Assembly (NCBI GenBank): GCA_934725015.1
Contig: CAKVAS010000002.1
Span: 62,001 to 126,000, forward strand
Direction of reading: 5' to 3'
DNA: 64,000 nucleotides
Source of the DNA: an uncultured Bacteroidales bacterium
Lineage (GTDB): Bacteria; Bacteroidota; Bacteroidia; Bacteroidales; UBA932
Below are positions 40,501 through 49,473 of this stretch, piece after piece. A program made the position numbers and the translations under genes. Numbering within the stretch: position 1 is the stretch's first letter; every line of letters starts with the position of its first letter. The notes below the pieces were generated by a model. The model made no database searches, had not been told where the DNA came from, and saw only the letters and a list, made by a program, of their open reading frames with translations.

Positions 40501-43155
40501 GTGTCCGGATGTTCGTCATTGAAGGAAATTTCGCTTCCGGACAGCATGACTGAGATTGGCGACAAGATGTTTTGGGGATGTTCTGCATTGGAGAATCTCA
40601 ATATGCCGGCCGGTGTCACAAGAATAGGAAAATACGCTTTCTATAAATGTTCATCCCTGAAGACTGTTCCGGAATCGGAATCGTTGGAAACTATAGGTGA
40701 TTACGCATTCAGCGGGTGTTCTTCCTTGAGCAATGTCGTCATTCCTAAAAATGTGTATAATATTGGAAATAGCGCTTTTTACGAATGTGAGAACATGACC
40801 GGATTTCATCTTTCACATCAGGACAGTATTGTGCTCGGCGGGCGTATGTTCGGAGAATGCGGCAAATTGTCGGAAATTGACTTGTGCGCAAGAAAAATTG
40901 TTCCGAGGTCCGGCTTGTTCAGCGGAGCGAATATCTATGAATATGAAATCCCGGAAGAAGTTGAGTTTTGGGGCGCTCCGCATTATTGCAGCGAGTGGGA
41001 ACGCTATAGTACCAAATATAGTAGTGATATTCCTGATTATGACTATGATAGAACATTTAGCGGCAATTATGGAGATGGCGGGCCATTCACCGGCTCAAAG
41101 ATAACCTCGATAACCTTTGCTCCGAACTGCCGTCTGAAGGAGTGCGGCGCGAGGGCATTCGCGGGTGCGGAGTATCTCTCTTCATTGACATTGCCGTCCT
41201 CCGTGGAGACAATCGGCATGGAAATGTTCAAGGGTGATAAAATCCTGATGGAGTTCAGCATACCGTCTCATGTGAAGAAGATTACCGGCCCGGTTTATGG
41301 CGGCTCTTATGTCATGTCTCCGAAAGTTGAAGACCCGTCAAAGCTGGAATATGTCGGCAATTACGGCCTTATGGGCATAACAAACGAGCAGCTTGATTTG
41401 TCGAACTGCGCCTATCTCGGACAGAGTGCGCTGGCTTGCTGCGAGAATCTTAAGACTGTGACATTCAAGCAGGACGGAGTTCTTCAGATGGGAAGCACCG
41501 TTTTCGCCAAGACTCCGAATGTCAAGGAGTTCGTGATTCCGAGGGGACTGAAGGAACTCCGGACGACGAGGGAGGAATCCGTTAAAATTAAAGGCAGTTA
41601 TTCAGTAAGAAAATATTCTTCGCTCCCGTTCAAGGAGAGTTTGATTGTGTCCGTCAGCAGCGAGGACAATGCTTGCTTGGAGTATGTTGACATCGCGTTT
41701 ATGTCTGAAACTCTTGAAAGTGTGGATTTGTCGGGAATAACCACCGGTTCATTTTCCTTTACAAAACTGTATGAGGACGATTATGCCTTTTGCTCATGCC
41801 AGGCATTGCAAACCTTGCTGTTACCTCATGCGGACGAGTTGTCTTTTGACTATTATCCTTTTCTCCAATGCGATAACCTCAAGAAACTGGTAATGCCGTC
41901 TTCTCTGAAGAAGTTGAACTTGTCTAAATATGCCATATTTTATGGTTCATCAATCACCGACTTTGTCAGTGAGAAAGGTGGCGATGGCTTTGAACTCGCA
42001 GGTACATTCCAGAAGGCGGCGTCTTTGAAAAATATTGACATAGATGTACTTAATGTCCCTGATAATTGTTTCTGGAATTGTCCGGCTCTGGAGAACTTGG
42101 ACCTTCCCAAGGTAAAGACGATTGGGAAAAATATATTCGTTGAAAAGAGATCGGATGTACCTCCGGCTTTGAAATCACTGAATTTGCCTGTTGTTGAGAC
42201 TATCGGGGAATGGGCATTCAGTAATCAGACGGCCTTGGAGGAACTGAATCTGCCGGAAGTTATATCCGTAGGTCAGTATGCATTCAGCAACTGCACTGCT
42301 TTGCGCAGTTTTGATGCGCCTAAGCTGCGGGATGTCAGCAAAATATCTTCTAAGCATAGTTATAGCTATGTCTTTTCCGGGTGCACATCTCTTGAACAGG
42401 TGTCTTTAGGCTCTGTTACAGAACTGGGTGATAATTGTTTCTATAATTGCGCAAGTCTTAGGCAGGCAATTTTCCCTTCTGTAGAAAAGATAGGAGATGA
42501 TGTGTTTTACGGATGCACATCTCTGGAGCGTGTGGAGTTCAGTTCCTCTCTGAAGAAAATAGGCAAAGAATGTTTCATGAATTGTGCGGCTCTTAAGTCA
42601 ATATCAATTCCTGATTGTACTTCAGTTGGAAATTCGGCTTTCAGCGGATGTTTGCATCTGTCTGATGTAGAGGTAAATGCCATGACGTATATCGGCGCTT
42701 ATGCGTTCAGCCACTGCGTGGAATTGCGTGGCATCAGTCTCTCAGAAGTGAAGAGCATCGGCGAGTACGCGTTTGAGGGGTGCTGTAAGTTAGCGGAAAT
42801 ATCAATTCTTAAGTGCACCAGTCTGGGGAAGGGGGCATTCTCCGGATGTACAGGAATGTCGCAGGAGGTTTTGACATTGGGGACGGTCTATGAAATAGGA
42901 GATAATTGTTTTTCCGATTTCCCGAAACTGACTACATTGGATTTGACGGAAGGGTTGTCAACACAGAGCAGCCAATGCTTCCCGGCTTCCTTGAAAGTCG
43001 TTATAAACAGACGCTCTTGGCCAGGAGGTTGTCCAAATGCATTCTCTCTGATGAATTTGTCCGAATGTACCCTATATGTCCCGGCAGCCGGTATCGAACG
43101 CTATAAAACAGATGAAACATGGAAAAACTTCGGCCAAATATTGCCGATTGAATAG
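37546..43155 (+). CDS. giant BspA-like lipoprotein with BACON domains and leucine-rich repeats
   Basis: Start at GTG 37546 (KKIYLFLFMCLVAVSC, a lipoprotein signal); the frame stays open 180 bp further upstream but no signal would fit. The 1869 residues run: carboxypeptidase-like N-terminal part (VRGNVQKGPFVFGSDIVVV), DANGNGVIDRQD at about 272 (calcium-binding-like loop), four BACON-like domains at about 285-375, 375-465, 467-550 and 554-645, then about 1200 residues of LRR_5 repeats of the BspA type (IGDYVFQNCTSLKSLDLS, IGKYAFYKCSSLKTV) and a cap ending YKTDETWKNFGQILPIE. BspA proteins of Tannerella and Bacteroides bind host matrix or other cells, or act in glycan contact. Location and role here are inferred. 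Confidence 0.88.
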   Translation: MKKIYLFLFMCLVAVSCGLEPNPEKNDDDTNRQEGLCNSVRGNVQKGPFVFGSDIVVVILDDALNPTEKICRTVVADNSGSFEMSNQIDGRYVEIVATGRYFNEMTGRESDSRIILRALADLTEDGNTNVNLLTTLASGRVRHLVQSANMDMINARRTAEKELLDLFHIPETVQMPGSFDKLDILRGGDANAVLLAISATMQGGRSESELSELLSKAAAEFETSGKVGDSVMAMLREGGMSVDAASVRNNLESFCESSGMTGYEIPPFEDFIDANGNGVIDRQDSWLVISPKEVFLSDEAGAFEVELQHNLTYDVVIESDVEGWISQDLTKAHLETDVLKFSCTANEGYEARYARIVVKDRNSDLTDYIKVVQKQHDALSVTSDYVSLPREGGNFQIEVKSNVDVSVEIPANMATWITQVPATKGLVSYVLEFTASRNDEPDSRQGKIILRSGELHEEVTVCQQGERILLLDRNDFTLSCERQNVVVHLTSNLDCNVVMPAADWIRRTALTRSLVTSDLVFEVDANDGYDSREARILVQADGIQESIRIAQLQKDAIIVGTDRYEISYDGGVVDVALSSNVKYEVSVADGVDWIECLPATKALTESVVSLNVARNDGLLERVGAVTISNAVSGLSNTVTIVQGGNVATFEVDVPTAGTLSGILTDIQKANIVDMKVTGNLNGDDFKTMEAMPKLMELDLSGAAVQGNIIPEEAMTNTNDKEFRYGSMSNLHRLVLPEGVISIGKGAFCIPSLEDIVLPESLSSIREYAFYNSGLVDILIPANVVFIERNAFCNASKLTSVSFAPDSKLQRIEGSVGRSPLFRDLVFSGAFMNCSSLKRFELPASVISVSVGAFYGCSSLEDFIIPDNTSLTSIEGYYARNSDPLGGGDYYGGLFENCISLNEIRIPAKIKSIDKYAFRNSGVSKVVFAGESRCEKIGNHVFSGCKTLESIDIPATVKTIGDYVFQNCTSLKSLDLSNAETVGVQVVSGCSSLKEISLPDSMTEIGDKMFWGCSALENLNMPAGVTRIGKYAFYKCSSLKTVPESESLETIGDYAFSGCSSLSNVVIPKNVYNIGNSAFYECENMTGFHLSHQDSIVLGGRMFGECGKLSEIDLCARKIVPRSGLFSGANIYEYEIPEEVEFWGAPHYCSEWERYSTKYSSDIPDYDYDRTFSGNYGDGGPFTGSKITSITFAPNCRLKECGARAFAGAEYLSSLTLPSSVETIGMEMFKGDKILMEFSIPSHVKKITGPVYGGSYVMSPKVEDPSKLEYVGNYGLMGITNEQLDLSNCAYLGQSALACCENLKTVTFKQDGVLQMGSTVFAKTPNVKEFVIPRGLKELRTTREESVKIKGSYSVRKYSSLPFKESLIVSVSSEDNACLEYVDIAFMSETLESVDLSGITTGSFSFTKLYEDDYAFCSCQALQTLLLPHADELSFDYYPFLQCDNLKKLVMPSSLKKLNLSKYAIFYGSSITDFVSEKGGDGFELAGTFQKAASLKNIDIDVLNVPDNCFWNCPALENLDLPKVKTIGKNIFVEKRSDVPPALKSLNLPVVETIGEWAFSNQTALEELNLPEVISVGQYAFSNCTALRSFDAPKLRDVSKISSKHSYSYVFSGCTSLEQVSLGSVTELGDNCFYNCASLRQAIFPSVEKIGDDVFYGCTSLERVEFSSSLKKIGKECFMNCAALKSISIPDCTSVGNSAFSGCLHLSDVEVNAMTYIGAYAFSHCVELRGISLSEVKSIGEYAFEGCCKLAEISILKCTSLGKGAFSGCTGMSQEVLTLGTVYEIGDNCFSDFPKLTTLDLTEGLSTQSSQCFPASLKVVINRRSWPGGCPNAFSLMNLSECTLYVPAAGIERYKTDETWKNFGQILPIE

Positions 43156-43197
43156 GCTCCCGCCGCTTCCGGGGAAGTGATGGAATTTTGTATTCCG

Positions 43198-43237
43198 AAA
43201 GATGGCATTGCGTTGCTGCGCAGTGTCATCTTTTTTC
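43198..43237 (+). terminator. terminator of the BspA-like gene
   Basis: AAAGATGGCATTGCG (43198-43212) pairs with CGCAGTGTCATCTTT (43219-43233) with two G-U pairs, a 6-nt loop, then T. Confidence 0.9.
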
Positions 43238-43279
43238 CAAGAATAAATCAAAGTATATATAGAAAAAGAGGTTAACTCA

Positions 43280-43345
43280 TTATTCCCGTCTCAATTTCAT
43301 TTTCAGAAACTGATAGACATATCTGGTTATGTCGTTGGAACTCAT
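43280..43345 (-). CDS. 21-residue overlapping mini-frame
   Basis: ATG 43345 overlaps the stop of the preceding mini-frame (CTATGA). It encodes MSSNDITRYVYQFLKMKLRRE and ends with two stops in a row. Too short for a homology call. Confidence 0.3.
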   Translation of the reverse strand: MSSNDITRYVYQFLKMKLRRE

Positions 43346-43437
43346 AGCCGTTTAAGAAAATCAAGTGCGCGTTCTTTCGACTTGGAGAGCAGTATCTTGT
43401 CAAAACTCTTTTGATTCGTTCCATGGTAAAGTTTCAT
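43342..43437 (-). pseudogene. N-terminal fragment of a DUF3990 protein
   Basis: MKLYHGTNQKSFDKILLSKS then KERALDF matches the first residues of DUF3990 proteins (MKLYHGS...DFGxGFY), but the frame shifts at the GFY position and stops after 31 residues. The start overlaps the stop of the 25-residue frame (GGATGA). Confidence 0.5.
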
Positions 43438-43511
43438 CCTAACAGCCCTCCGTTTCGTTTGCAAAAATCTGTCATGTCATCGACAGCAGCATCAAGCGAG
43501 AATGTGTGCAT
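43434..43511 (-). CDS. 25-residue overlapping mini-frame
   Basis: ATG 43511 overlaps the stop of the 113-residue frame (TAATG). The product MHTFSLDAAVDDMTDFCKRN then GGLLG could be the end of a DUF3791-like protein, but this is a weak match. It overlaps the DUF3990-like frame that follows. Confidence 0.3.
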   Translation of the reverse strand: MHTFSLDAAVDDMTDFCKRNGGLLG

Positions 43512-43852
43512 TATACTTGTTTCATAACTGTTTGATTATTAACTATAAAGTTACGAAAAATATGCCATTCGACCGATTGTGGTGACGCGGCTTCGCTGTC
43601 ATGAACCAAGCTAGATGCAGCAATCTCAGGGATTTTTTCTGTCAGGAATGTTTCATGAAGGTATAACCTGCGTTCAATGAGGTTATAGATGACTACGACT
43701 ACGCATATAAATGAGTCTGTTCCGATTATTATGGGAGCAGCCATCATTCCTGTCATCTGTTTTTTCCCTCCGGTTGCATAGTAGTCCAAAGGCAGAATGA
43801 CTTTTCCTTTTTCCAGAACATCTTTTATGGCAGCAAACGAGGCTGCTTTCAT
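43511..43852 (-). CDS. 113-residue nuclease-like protein (barnase/EndoU/RelE-like fold)
   Basis: ATG 43852, right after an in-frame stop, opens 113 residues. KDVLEKGKVILPLDYYATGG, KKQMTGMMAAPIIIGTDSFI and CVVVVIYNLIERRLYLHETF resemble the polyvalent-protein C-terminal nuclease domains (PBECR/MuF-like) of mobile elements (YxxAAPxxIGxxxYICxVVV...YLHEV). Here it stands alone, as a fragment or a free-standing toxin. Three mini-frames follow with overlapping starts. No strong promoter is seen upstream; 43853-44014 holds nothing else. Confidence 0.55.
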   Translation of the reverse strand: MKAASFAAIKDVLEKGKVILPLDYYATGGKKQMTGMMAAPIIIGTDSFICVVVVIYNLIERRLYLHETFLTEKIPEIAASSLVHDSEAASPQSVEWHIFRNFIVNNQTVMKQV

Positions 43853-44024
43853 CGGTTAAGTTGCAGTTGATTGATATTTAAGAAGATAGGATTAATTGTC
43901 TTGAAAGGCTTACGGAAACTAAATATTTGAATCTTAGATGTATATGAGTTTAGTCGTTTAATAAAGTACATCTGTTGCGTGTTAGAAAAGTTTTTATATG
44001 GGAGAACTCAGAAACAATCACTCA

Positions 44025-44044
44025 GGAGAGCGTATTGGCTCTCC
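44025..44044 (-). terminator. terminator hairpin of the alpha-2-macroglobulin gene
   Basis: GGAGAGC (44025-44031) and GCTCTCC (44038-44044) form a perfect stem with a 6-nt loop, 39 bp past the stop; the minus strand then continues TGAGTGATTGTTTCTG. Confidence 0.65.
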
Positions 44045-44082
44045 GGTGACTGAAGTCAGAATGAATGGGAATGAGAGTACCG

Positions 44083-47000
44083 CTACTCCGCCACGGTGAT
44101 GGAGCCGGTGAAGGCGGAGTTGGCGCGGTAGTGAGGGGCGTAGAGGGATTCGATTTCGCAGACGGGCGCGGTGAAGACTCCGGACTGCGAGACATGGAAC
44201 TCGTCCTCTATGGTCGTGTTCTGCTCGGGATAGACGTCGAACCAGTAGTCGATTGCCTCCTCATGAACCTCGCGGTAGCCCTGCGGGGTTATCCACCATG
44301 CATTGCCTCCGCTTAACGCCGCGTTTATTCTCCAGCTGCGGAGGGCATAGCCGTAGTTTCCGGAGAGCTGACGCACCGGACGGAGGCAGGCGTTGTACGG
44401 CGTGCGGACATGAACGAGGCTGCGGTTCTCGTCGCTGCTGATGCTGTAGCGGACAGTCACCTTCTGACCTACCGAGAGAGTTTCGCCTGTGCGGAGTTCG
44501 CGGAGCTTCGGAACCGTTGTCCCATCCTGCCCCTTGACGGTGCTCGGGACAAGTTCCTCCACGAGGAACTCCCGCTTGAGCGTGAACCCGTTGCCCGCCG
44601 CCCTGATTTCCTCAAACGGCTTCTCCCAGCTCTTCGTGAGCGAAATCACGGAGGTCTCTAAAAGGGCAGGGGAACCCTTGCGCACGGAATTTATCGCGTT
44701 GATGAACTCGAAGTTCGACTGCCACTGCTGGGTTTCCTTCTGAACCATGAGCCAGAGACGGATGCCGTCCGCAATCTCTTCCGCACGGGCGTCGGCCTTG
44801 CCGGAACTGAGTTCGGAGAAGCGGCTCCAGCGGGTGAGCATATCGCAGAGCATGGAGTGCGCGTAGGCTTCGGACGAGAGAAGAGCCCGCAGCGGCATCA
44901 CGGCGTTCGGGTAATAGAATCCTCCGGAAGGATGCTCCACGGCATATTCCTTAAGCGACTCGACGTTTCTTGCGAGCGTCTTTTTCATTTTCCTGCACTT
45001 CAGACCCATGGAGGAGCCGAAAGCGTCGGATTCCGCAGCGGCAAGGTTCAGGATGGCGGCGTTGCGGCGTGCCTTCTCGAGAATCCGGCCGTTCAGGGCG
45101 TCATCCTTTGCCGACGGCTGAAGCCAGCCCCTGAGCTCCTTGACGACTTCCTTGAAACGCCTTGCGCCAGCCTCTGCCTTTATGGCTTTTGTGCTGACGG
45201 CAATGTCCGGGAAGAACGAGCGGACATAGGCATATTGCCCCATGGAAATCCCGCCGAACCGGCACTTCCCGTCATGTTCCGTGAACATCTGCCTGTCCGT
45301 GTATCTTACCGCGTCGGTCAGTATGCCTTTCCAGTCTGTTCCCTCAGGGAGAAGGCCGTCCTCGCGGAGCAGGGCGAGCCTTTCGAGCAGGACCGCAGTG
45401 AGAACAGGCGAGGAGGACATCCCCGCGAACCATGCGAATCCTCCGTCTTCGCAGCGGCAGTCCAGAAGCTTCTGCACGAGAGATCCTGTCTCTGCGCCGT
45501 CTTCATTGCCGGAGACGAGCCTTACATAGAGCAGCTCGCTGATGTCCAGGAGGTTATTTGACCGTAGCCCGGCTTTCTGCGAGAGGGTTTCGGCAATCAT
45601 GTCGCTGATTTTTGTCTCGCGCATGACCGCACCGAAAGGTGTCGTGTTCACGAACTGGCCTTCAAGGCTCCGGACAAGCGCGTCCTTATCCATGCCCGTG
45701 CGGAAGAGCGCCGAGTGGGACTCCGTGAGCACCTGCCTGCCGTCCAGCACCGGGATTGTCACGAGGAGCGCGTCACTGAACTCGGTTTCCTTGTCTCCAT
45801 GGGCATCGAATACGGCCTTTATGCTCAGGCGGGCCTTCCCGCTGCGGTACGACTTCATCGAGGCGGCGTCCTGCACGATGACCGCGAAGTCCCGGCTCGC
45901 GGCCTTGCCGGCTTCGAGGGAGAGAGGACAGTTCTGAACGAAAGTCGGCTGCGTCCCCTCTTCGCCGTCATAGACAAAGACCGTCAGAGTTCCGTCTATC
46001 GCCTTTCCGCTGTTGTTGGAAATGGAAGGACGGAATATGTAGCGGTCGCCGCCGTAGAGCAATGACGGCTCGTGAACGGTGATAGTGACCGGTCTGCAGA
46101 CAATGAACTCCCTGCGGACAGCGGCATTGCGGAATGTCTTGTCGTGCGCGAAGAGCGCGAGTATGTAGGTGGAGAGCCTGTCCGAAGTGCGGAAGCGGAA
46201 CTCCGCGTTGCCGTCCCCGTCGCTGCGGAGGAACGGCTCGAACGCGAGCGTGTTTTGGAAATCCTTTCTGAGCCGTAGCGGACCGGCGCTTTCTGAATCG
46301 TCGCTGAATCCGGGCTTCTCCTCGACCAGCTGGAGCGGGAGGGTGTCCTCAGTAGTGCTTTCGACCGAATCCGCCATAGGGGCGGATGCCATGACACCGG
46401 CCGCCTTTGACATCAGCCTGCTCCCGTTCCCGTCGAGTCTCCAGATGTTTCCTCGGGTTCCGGCCCATCCGCTGAAGTCGCAGCCGGTGCTGCTGTCGGA
46501 ATCCACATATATACTGCTGAATGTCGGCATCACGGATGTCCACACATTGCTCCTTATGTCCTCAGTGCTTTTGTCAAACACGGCCGCAAGAACCTCGGCC
46601 GCCTTTCCTGTGCGGAGCGTGACACGGTACTCGACGCCTGGCAGGCAACTGTCCGTGAAGGTGCTCACGGACAGCGGCAGCTCAAATGCCGAGCGGCCGC
46701 GCTGATACTCATGCTCGAACGTGCGGTATCTCCCGTCCTTGAAATACTCCACGCGCAGCAGGACCTTGTCCGACCATGCCGCGTCGTATTCCCAGCCTAT
46801 CCTTTTCAGCGAGCCTTCCTTCCCACGTGCGCCGTCAAGGCGGATGCTCTCGTTCTTCAGAAGATGCGAGCCGAGGTCGAAAAGCATGACATTCGCCCGG
46901 ACCTCACCGTGCGCGGCGCCGAAAAGCAGCGCAATCTCGTTGTCGGAGCCGACGACCTTGAAGGCGTTTTCCAAGTCCGCGTCGAGGACCGTCTCTCCGA

Positions 47001-49473
47001 GCATCAGCAGTTCATACACTAATTTCTTACCGGTTTTTTCCTTCTTTCCGCCGGCGGCCGTATATTCATAAGTCTTTGAAAACTCGATCGTATAGAGTCC
47101 GGCAGGATGCCCGGCAAGTTCTATCTCAAGTGTCTTTCCTGAGGTGCAGACGCCTTTTTTCAGCGTTTCTGAACCGCTGCGGAGCACCCAGTCAATTTTT
47201 CCTTCGAGCCGTTCTCCGTCGCAGTCCTCAAGAACGACTTCAATGCAGGCTTTGTTCCCTTTGAGAACGCCGCTCCGGGTGAGGACTCCGCGATAGAACC
47301 CGCTGAAGCTTACTCCGTCCTGCCCGCCGGCCTTGGTGAAGCTGCCTTCCGCCGCGTCCTTCAGTTCCGCGCTGATTCCGAACTCAGTCCCGACCCTCAG
47401 CCATGCGCTGAAGTCGAGCGTCTGTCCCGCGCCGTCCGTAACTGACAGCGTGACCGTGAAATAACTGTCGCGCCCGAATTCCGTCTTGACCGGAATCGTG
47501 AAGTTGCCCTGCCCGTCAAGTTCCGGCGTTCCCTTCGCCACGACTCCGTTCCAGTCTGAAACCCGATATTCCATCTTCGCGTCCGAAAGGCTGTTCCCGG
47601 CGTAGCTGAACACACGCCCCCTGACGGGAACGACGTCGCCCTGAAAGTATTTCACGCCGTCATGGACGAATGTGACCGAAAACTCCGGAAGCTTGAACTC
47701 ATCGACCGTGAACCATTTCGCGTTGACCGTATATCCTCCCGCGAGCACGGCAATTCTCCACTCCCCGTTGCGCCTGTCGGACGGAATGTCGAATTTCCCC
47801 GCCACGGAGCCATATTCATTCGTCGTCAGCTCAAGTGCCTGCACATCCTTGTTCTCGGCATCGGCAAGCACGACGCGAACTTTTTCCCCGTCCGGAGCGA
47901 CGCTCATCTTGCCCGTGCGGTAGTCCTTGTAAAGTATGGCCTTGAAATTCAGCGTCTCCCCCGGGCGGTAGGCCGACCTGTCAGTCAGGACCTGCGCCTG
48001 ATAGTCCGTCTCGGCCTGCGAGGCATTGTCGGCCGGGGTGTAGAGGCTCAGCTTTTCGGAGCTGCGCACGAAGCCTCGGGCATCGGTGAGGCTGCACTGA
48101 ACCCAGCACCGGCCTCCGACACCTTTCAGCACCGCCTGCACCTCAGAATCCATGAGCCGTGCCCCGTTGAAGCGCACTTTCTTGCGCAGCAGTTCCTTGC
48201 CGTTCCAGCTTCCGACCGTAAGTTCGACCTCGCCGGCGGGCTTTCCGCTGAGCCGGTCGGCGGCATAGAGCAGCCATCCGTCGGCGGATTTGTTCGCGGA
48301 CATGGCAACCGAATGGCGCGAAAGCCTGCATTCCTGCCGTGTCTTGCCCGATTCAAAGACTGCAAGGTATTCTCCGTCAGGCAGTTCAGACATCTGAACC
48401 TTGAGCGTGTCGTTCACATAATAGCTCCTTGCCCCGTTCTCAAGACTCTTTTCCCATGCGGGCACATCCCTGCGGGTCAGCTTGTCAGCGCTCAGCTTCT
48501 CGCCTGCATAGACCGAAATCTTAATGTCCGGCAGATTCCTCAGACGCACCTCAATCCCGCGCCCGTGAACCTCCGCTTCAAGACCCTTGGAATCCAGTTC
48601 CTCAATCATGTTTTCCGCCGCGTCCTCTCCCTTGAGAATCAGCCTTTCCTCGCCGGAAAATCCCTTTTTCTCGGAAACCAGAGCCTCGCAATATTCACGC
48701 AGCCGGCGATATTCCTCCGCCCCGGCCTTGTCTTCTCCGAGTTTCCGGAATTTCAGAGGCAGGGCATTCAGTTTCGCTAGAGTCGATGTGGCCTTGCCTT
48801 CATATTTCTTTGCATATTCCTCGTAATCCTTTATATTTCCGGATGTAATACAAAAAAGTTCGTGAAGCGCGACGACGGGATATGACTCCGTATATACCGA
48901 TTTCATGACATCAGCGATTTTTTCATATCCCCGGGAATTCATCAGCCTCTGGCTGAATGCCATCGAGAGCAGGACATATTCGTAGTCGTCGTGTATATGG
49001 GCGCGGAGAACCTCGTCCTTGTAGCCGATCGGCGCCATTTCCCAAAAATCGGTGCTGTTCCCGGACTTGAGCGCTTTTGCCCATTTTTCGAGAAATCCGG
49101 CACACTCGGAAGCGTCGCCCCGGTTGAAGTCAAGCCCGGAGACATACAATATAATGGGGTCGCCGTAGGAACGGAACTCGGCGTTCATCTCTTCCGTGAG
49201 CCTTTCGCGGACCTTCCAGTCGCGCTGCGCCTCTGTCTGAACATATTGTGCGGCAGCCCGGTAGAAGTCGTAACTGAGTCTTTCCGCACGTGATTTGTCC
49301 TTTATTTTCAGGAGAATCCCGGCGGCTTTCTGCGGCAGGTCATCTTCAACGGCCTTGTCATATTCCTTCCATAGCCTATCGACTTTGGTCCTGTTTCCGC
49401 TTTCCGCGCAGGATGCTCCGAGGCCGAGTGTCAGAAAGCAAACCATAGTTGTTGCCATCACAATCTTTTTCAT
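44083..49473 (-). CDS. alpha-2-macroglobulin-like protein (MG2 type, no thioester)
   Basis: The 1796-residue protein starts with a signal peptide that may be lipidated (LGASC at about residue 22). The N-terminal 300 residues are helical; then follow MG domains with TDYQAQVLTDRSAYRPGETL (MG2) and YFQGDVVPVRGRVFSYAG, then VREFIVCRPVTITVHEPSLL (A2M region) and a C-terminal helical toroid with CRCEDGGFAWFAGMSSSP. No CxEQ thioester is found, so trapping would need another mechanism. Bacterial A2M proteins act as periplasmic protease inhibitors, often paired with a penicillin-binding protein; here the neighbour is folC, whose stop overlaps its start (ATGA). Many outer-membrane forms of this subgroup occur in Bacteroidales. 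Confidence 0.88.
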   Translation of the reverse strand: MKKIVMATTMVCFLTLGLGASCAESGNRTKVDRLWKEYDKAVEDDLPQKAAGILLKIKDKSRAERLSYDFYRAAAQYVQTEAQRDWKVRERLTEEMNAEFRSYGDPIILYVSGLDFNRGDASECAGFLEKWAKALKSGNSTDFWEMAPIGYKDEVLRAHIHDDYEYVLLSMAFSQRLMNSRGYEKIADVMKSVYTESYPVVALHELFCITSGNIKDYEEYAKKYEGKATSTLAKLNALPLKFRKLGEDKAGAEEYRRLREYCEALVSEKKGFSGEERLILKGEDAAENMIEELDSKGLEAEVHGRGIEVRLRNLPDIKISVYAGEKLSADKLTRRDVPAWEKSLENGARSYYVNDTLKVQMSELPDGEYLAVFESGKTRQECRLSRHSVAMSANKSADGWLLYAADRLSGKPAGEVELTVGSWNGKELLRKKVRFNGARLMDSEVQAVLKGVGGRCWVQCSLTDARGFVRSSEKLSLYTPADNASQAETDYQAQVLTDRSAYRPGETLNFKAILYKDYRTGKMSVAPDGEKVRVVLADAENKDVQALELTTNEYGSVAGKFDIPSDRRNGEWRIAVLAGGYTVNAKWFTVDEFKLPEFSVTFVHDGVKYFQGDVVPVRGRVFSYAGNSLSDAKMEYRVSDWNGVVAKGTPELDGQGNFTIPVKTEFGRDSYFTVTLSVTDGAGQTLDFSAWLRVGTEFGISAELKDAAEGSFTKAGGQDGVSFSGFYRGVLTRSGVLKGNKACIEVVLEDCDGERLEGKIDWVLRSGSETLKKGVCTSGKTLEIELAGHPAGLYTIEFSKTYEYTAAGGKKEKTGKKLVYELLMLGETVLDADLENAFKVVGSDNEIALLFGAAHGEVRANVMLFDLGSHLLKNESIRLDGARGKEGSLKRIGWEYDAAWSDKVLLRVEYFKDGRYRTFEHEYQRGRSAFELPLSVSTFTDSCLPGVEYRVTLRTGKAAEVLAAVFDKSTEDIRSNVWTSVMPTFSSIYVDSDSSTGCDFSGWAGTRGNIWRLDGNGSRLMSKAAGVMASAPMADSVESTTEDTLPLQLVEEKPGFSDDSESAGPLRLRKDFQNTLAFEPFLRSDGDGNAEFRFRTSDRLSTYILALFAHDKTFRNAAVRREFIVCRPVTITVHEPSLLYGGDRYIFRPSISNNSGKAIDGTLTVFVYDGEEGTQPTFVQNCPLSLEAGKAASRDFAVIVQDAASMKSYRSGKARLSIKAVFDAHGDKETEFSDALLVTIPVLDGRQVLTESHSALFRTGMDKDALVRSLEGQFVNTTPFGAVMRETKISDMIAETLSQKAGLRSNNLLDISELLYVRLVSGNEDGAETGSLVQKLLDCRCEDGGFAWFAGMSSSPVLTAVLLERLALLREDGLLPEGTDWKGILTDAVRYTDRQMFTEHDGKCRFGGISMGQYAYVRSFFPDIAVSTKAIKAEAGARRFKEVVKELRGWLQPSAKDDALNGRILEKARRNAAILNLAAAESDAFGSSMGLKCRKMKKTLARNVESLKEYAVEHPSGGFYYPNAVMPLRALLSSEAYAHSMLCDMLTRWSRFSELSSGKADARAEEIADGIRLWLMVQKETQQWQSNFEFINAINSVRKGSPALLETSVISLTKSWEKPFEEIRAAGNGFTLKREFLVEELVPSTVKGQDGTTVPKLRELRTGETLSVGQKVTVRYSISSDENRSLVHVRTPYNACLRPVRQLSGNYGYALRSWRINAALSGGNAWWITPQGYREVHEEAIDYWFDVYPEQNTTIEDEFHVSQSGVFTAPVCEIESLYAPHYRANSAFTGSITVAE

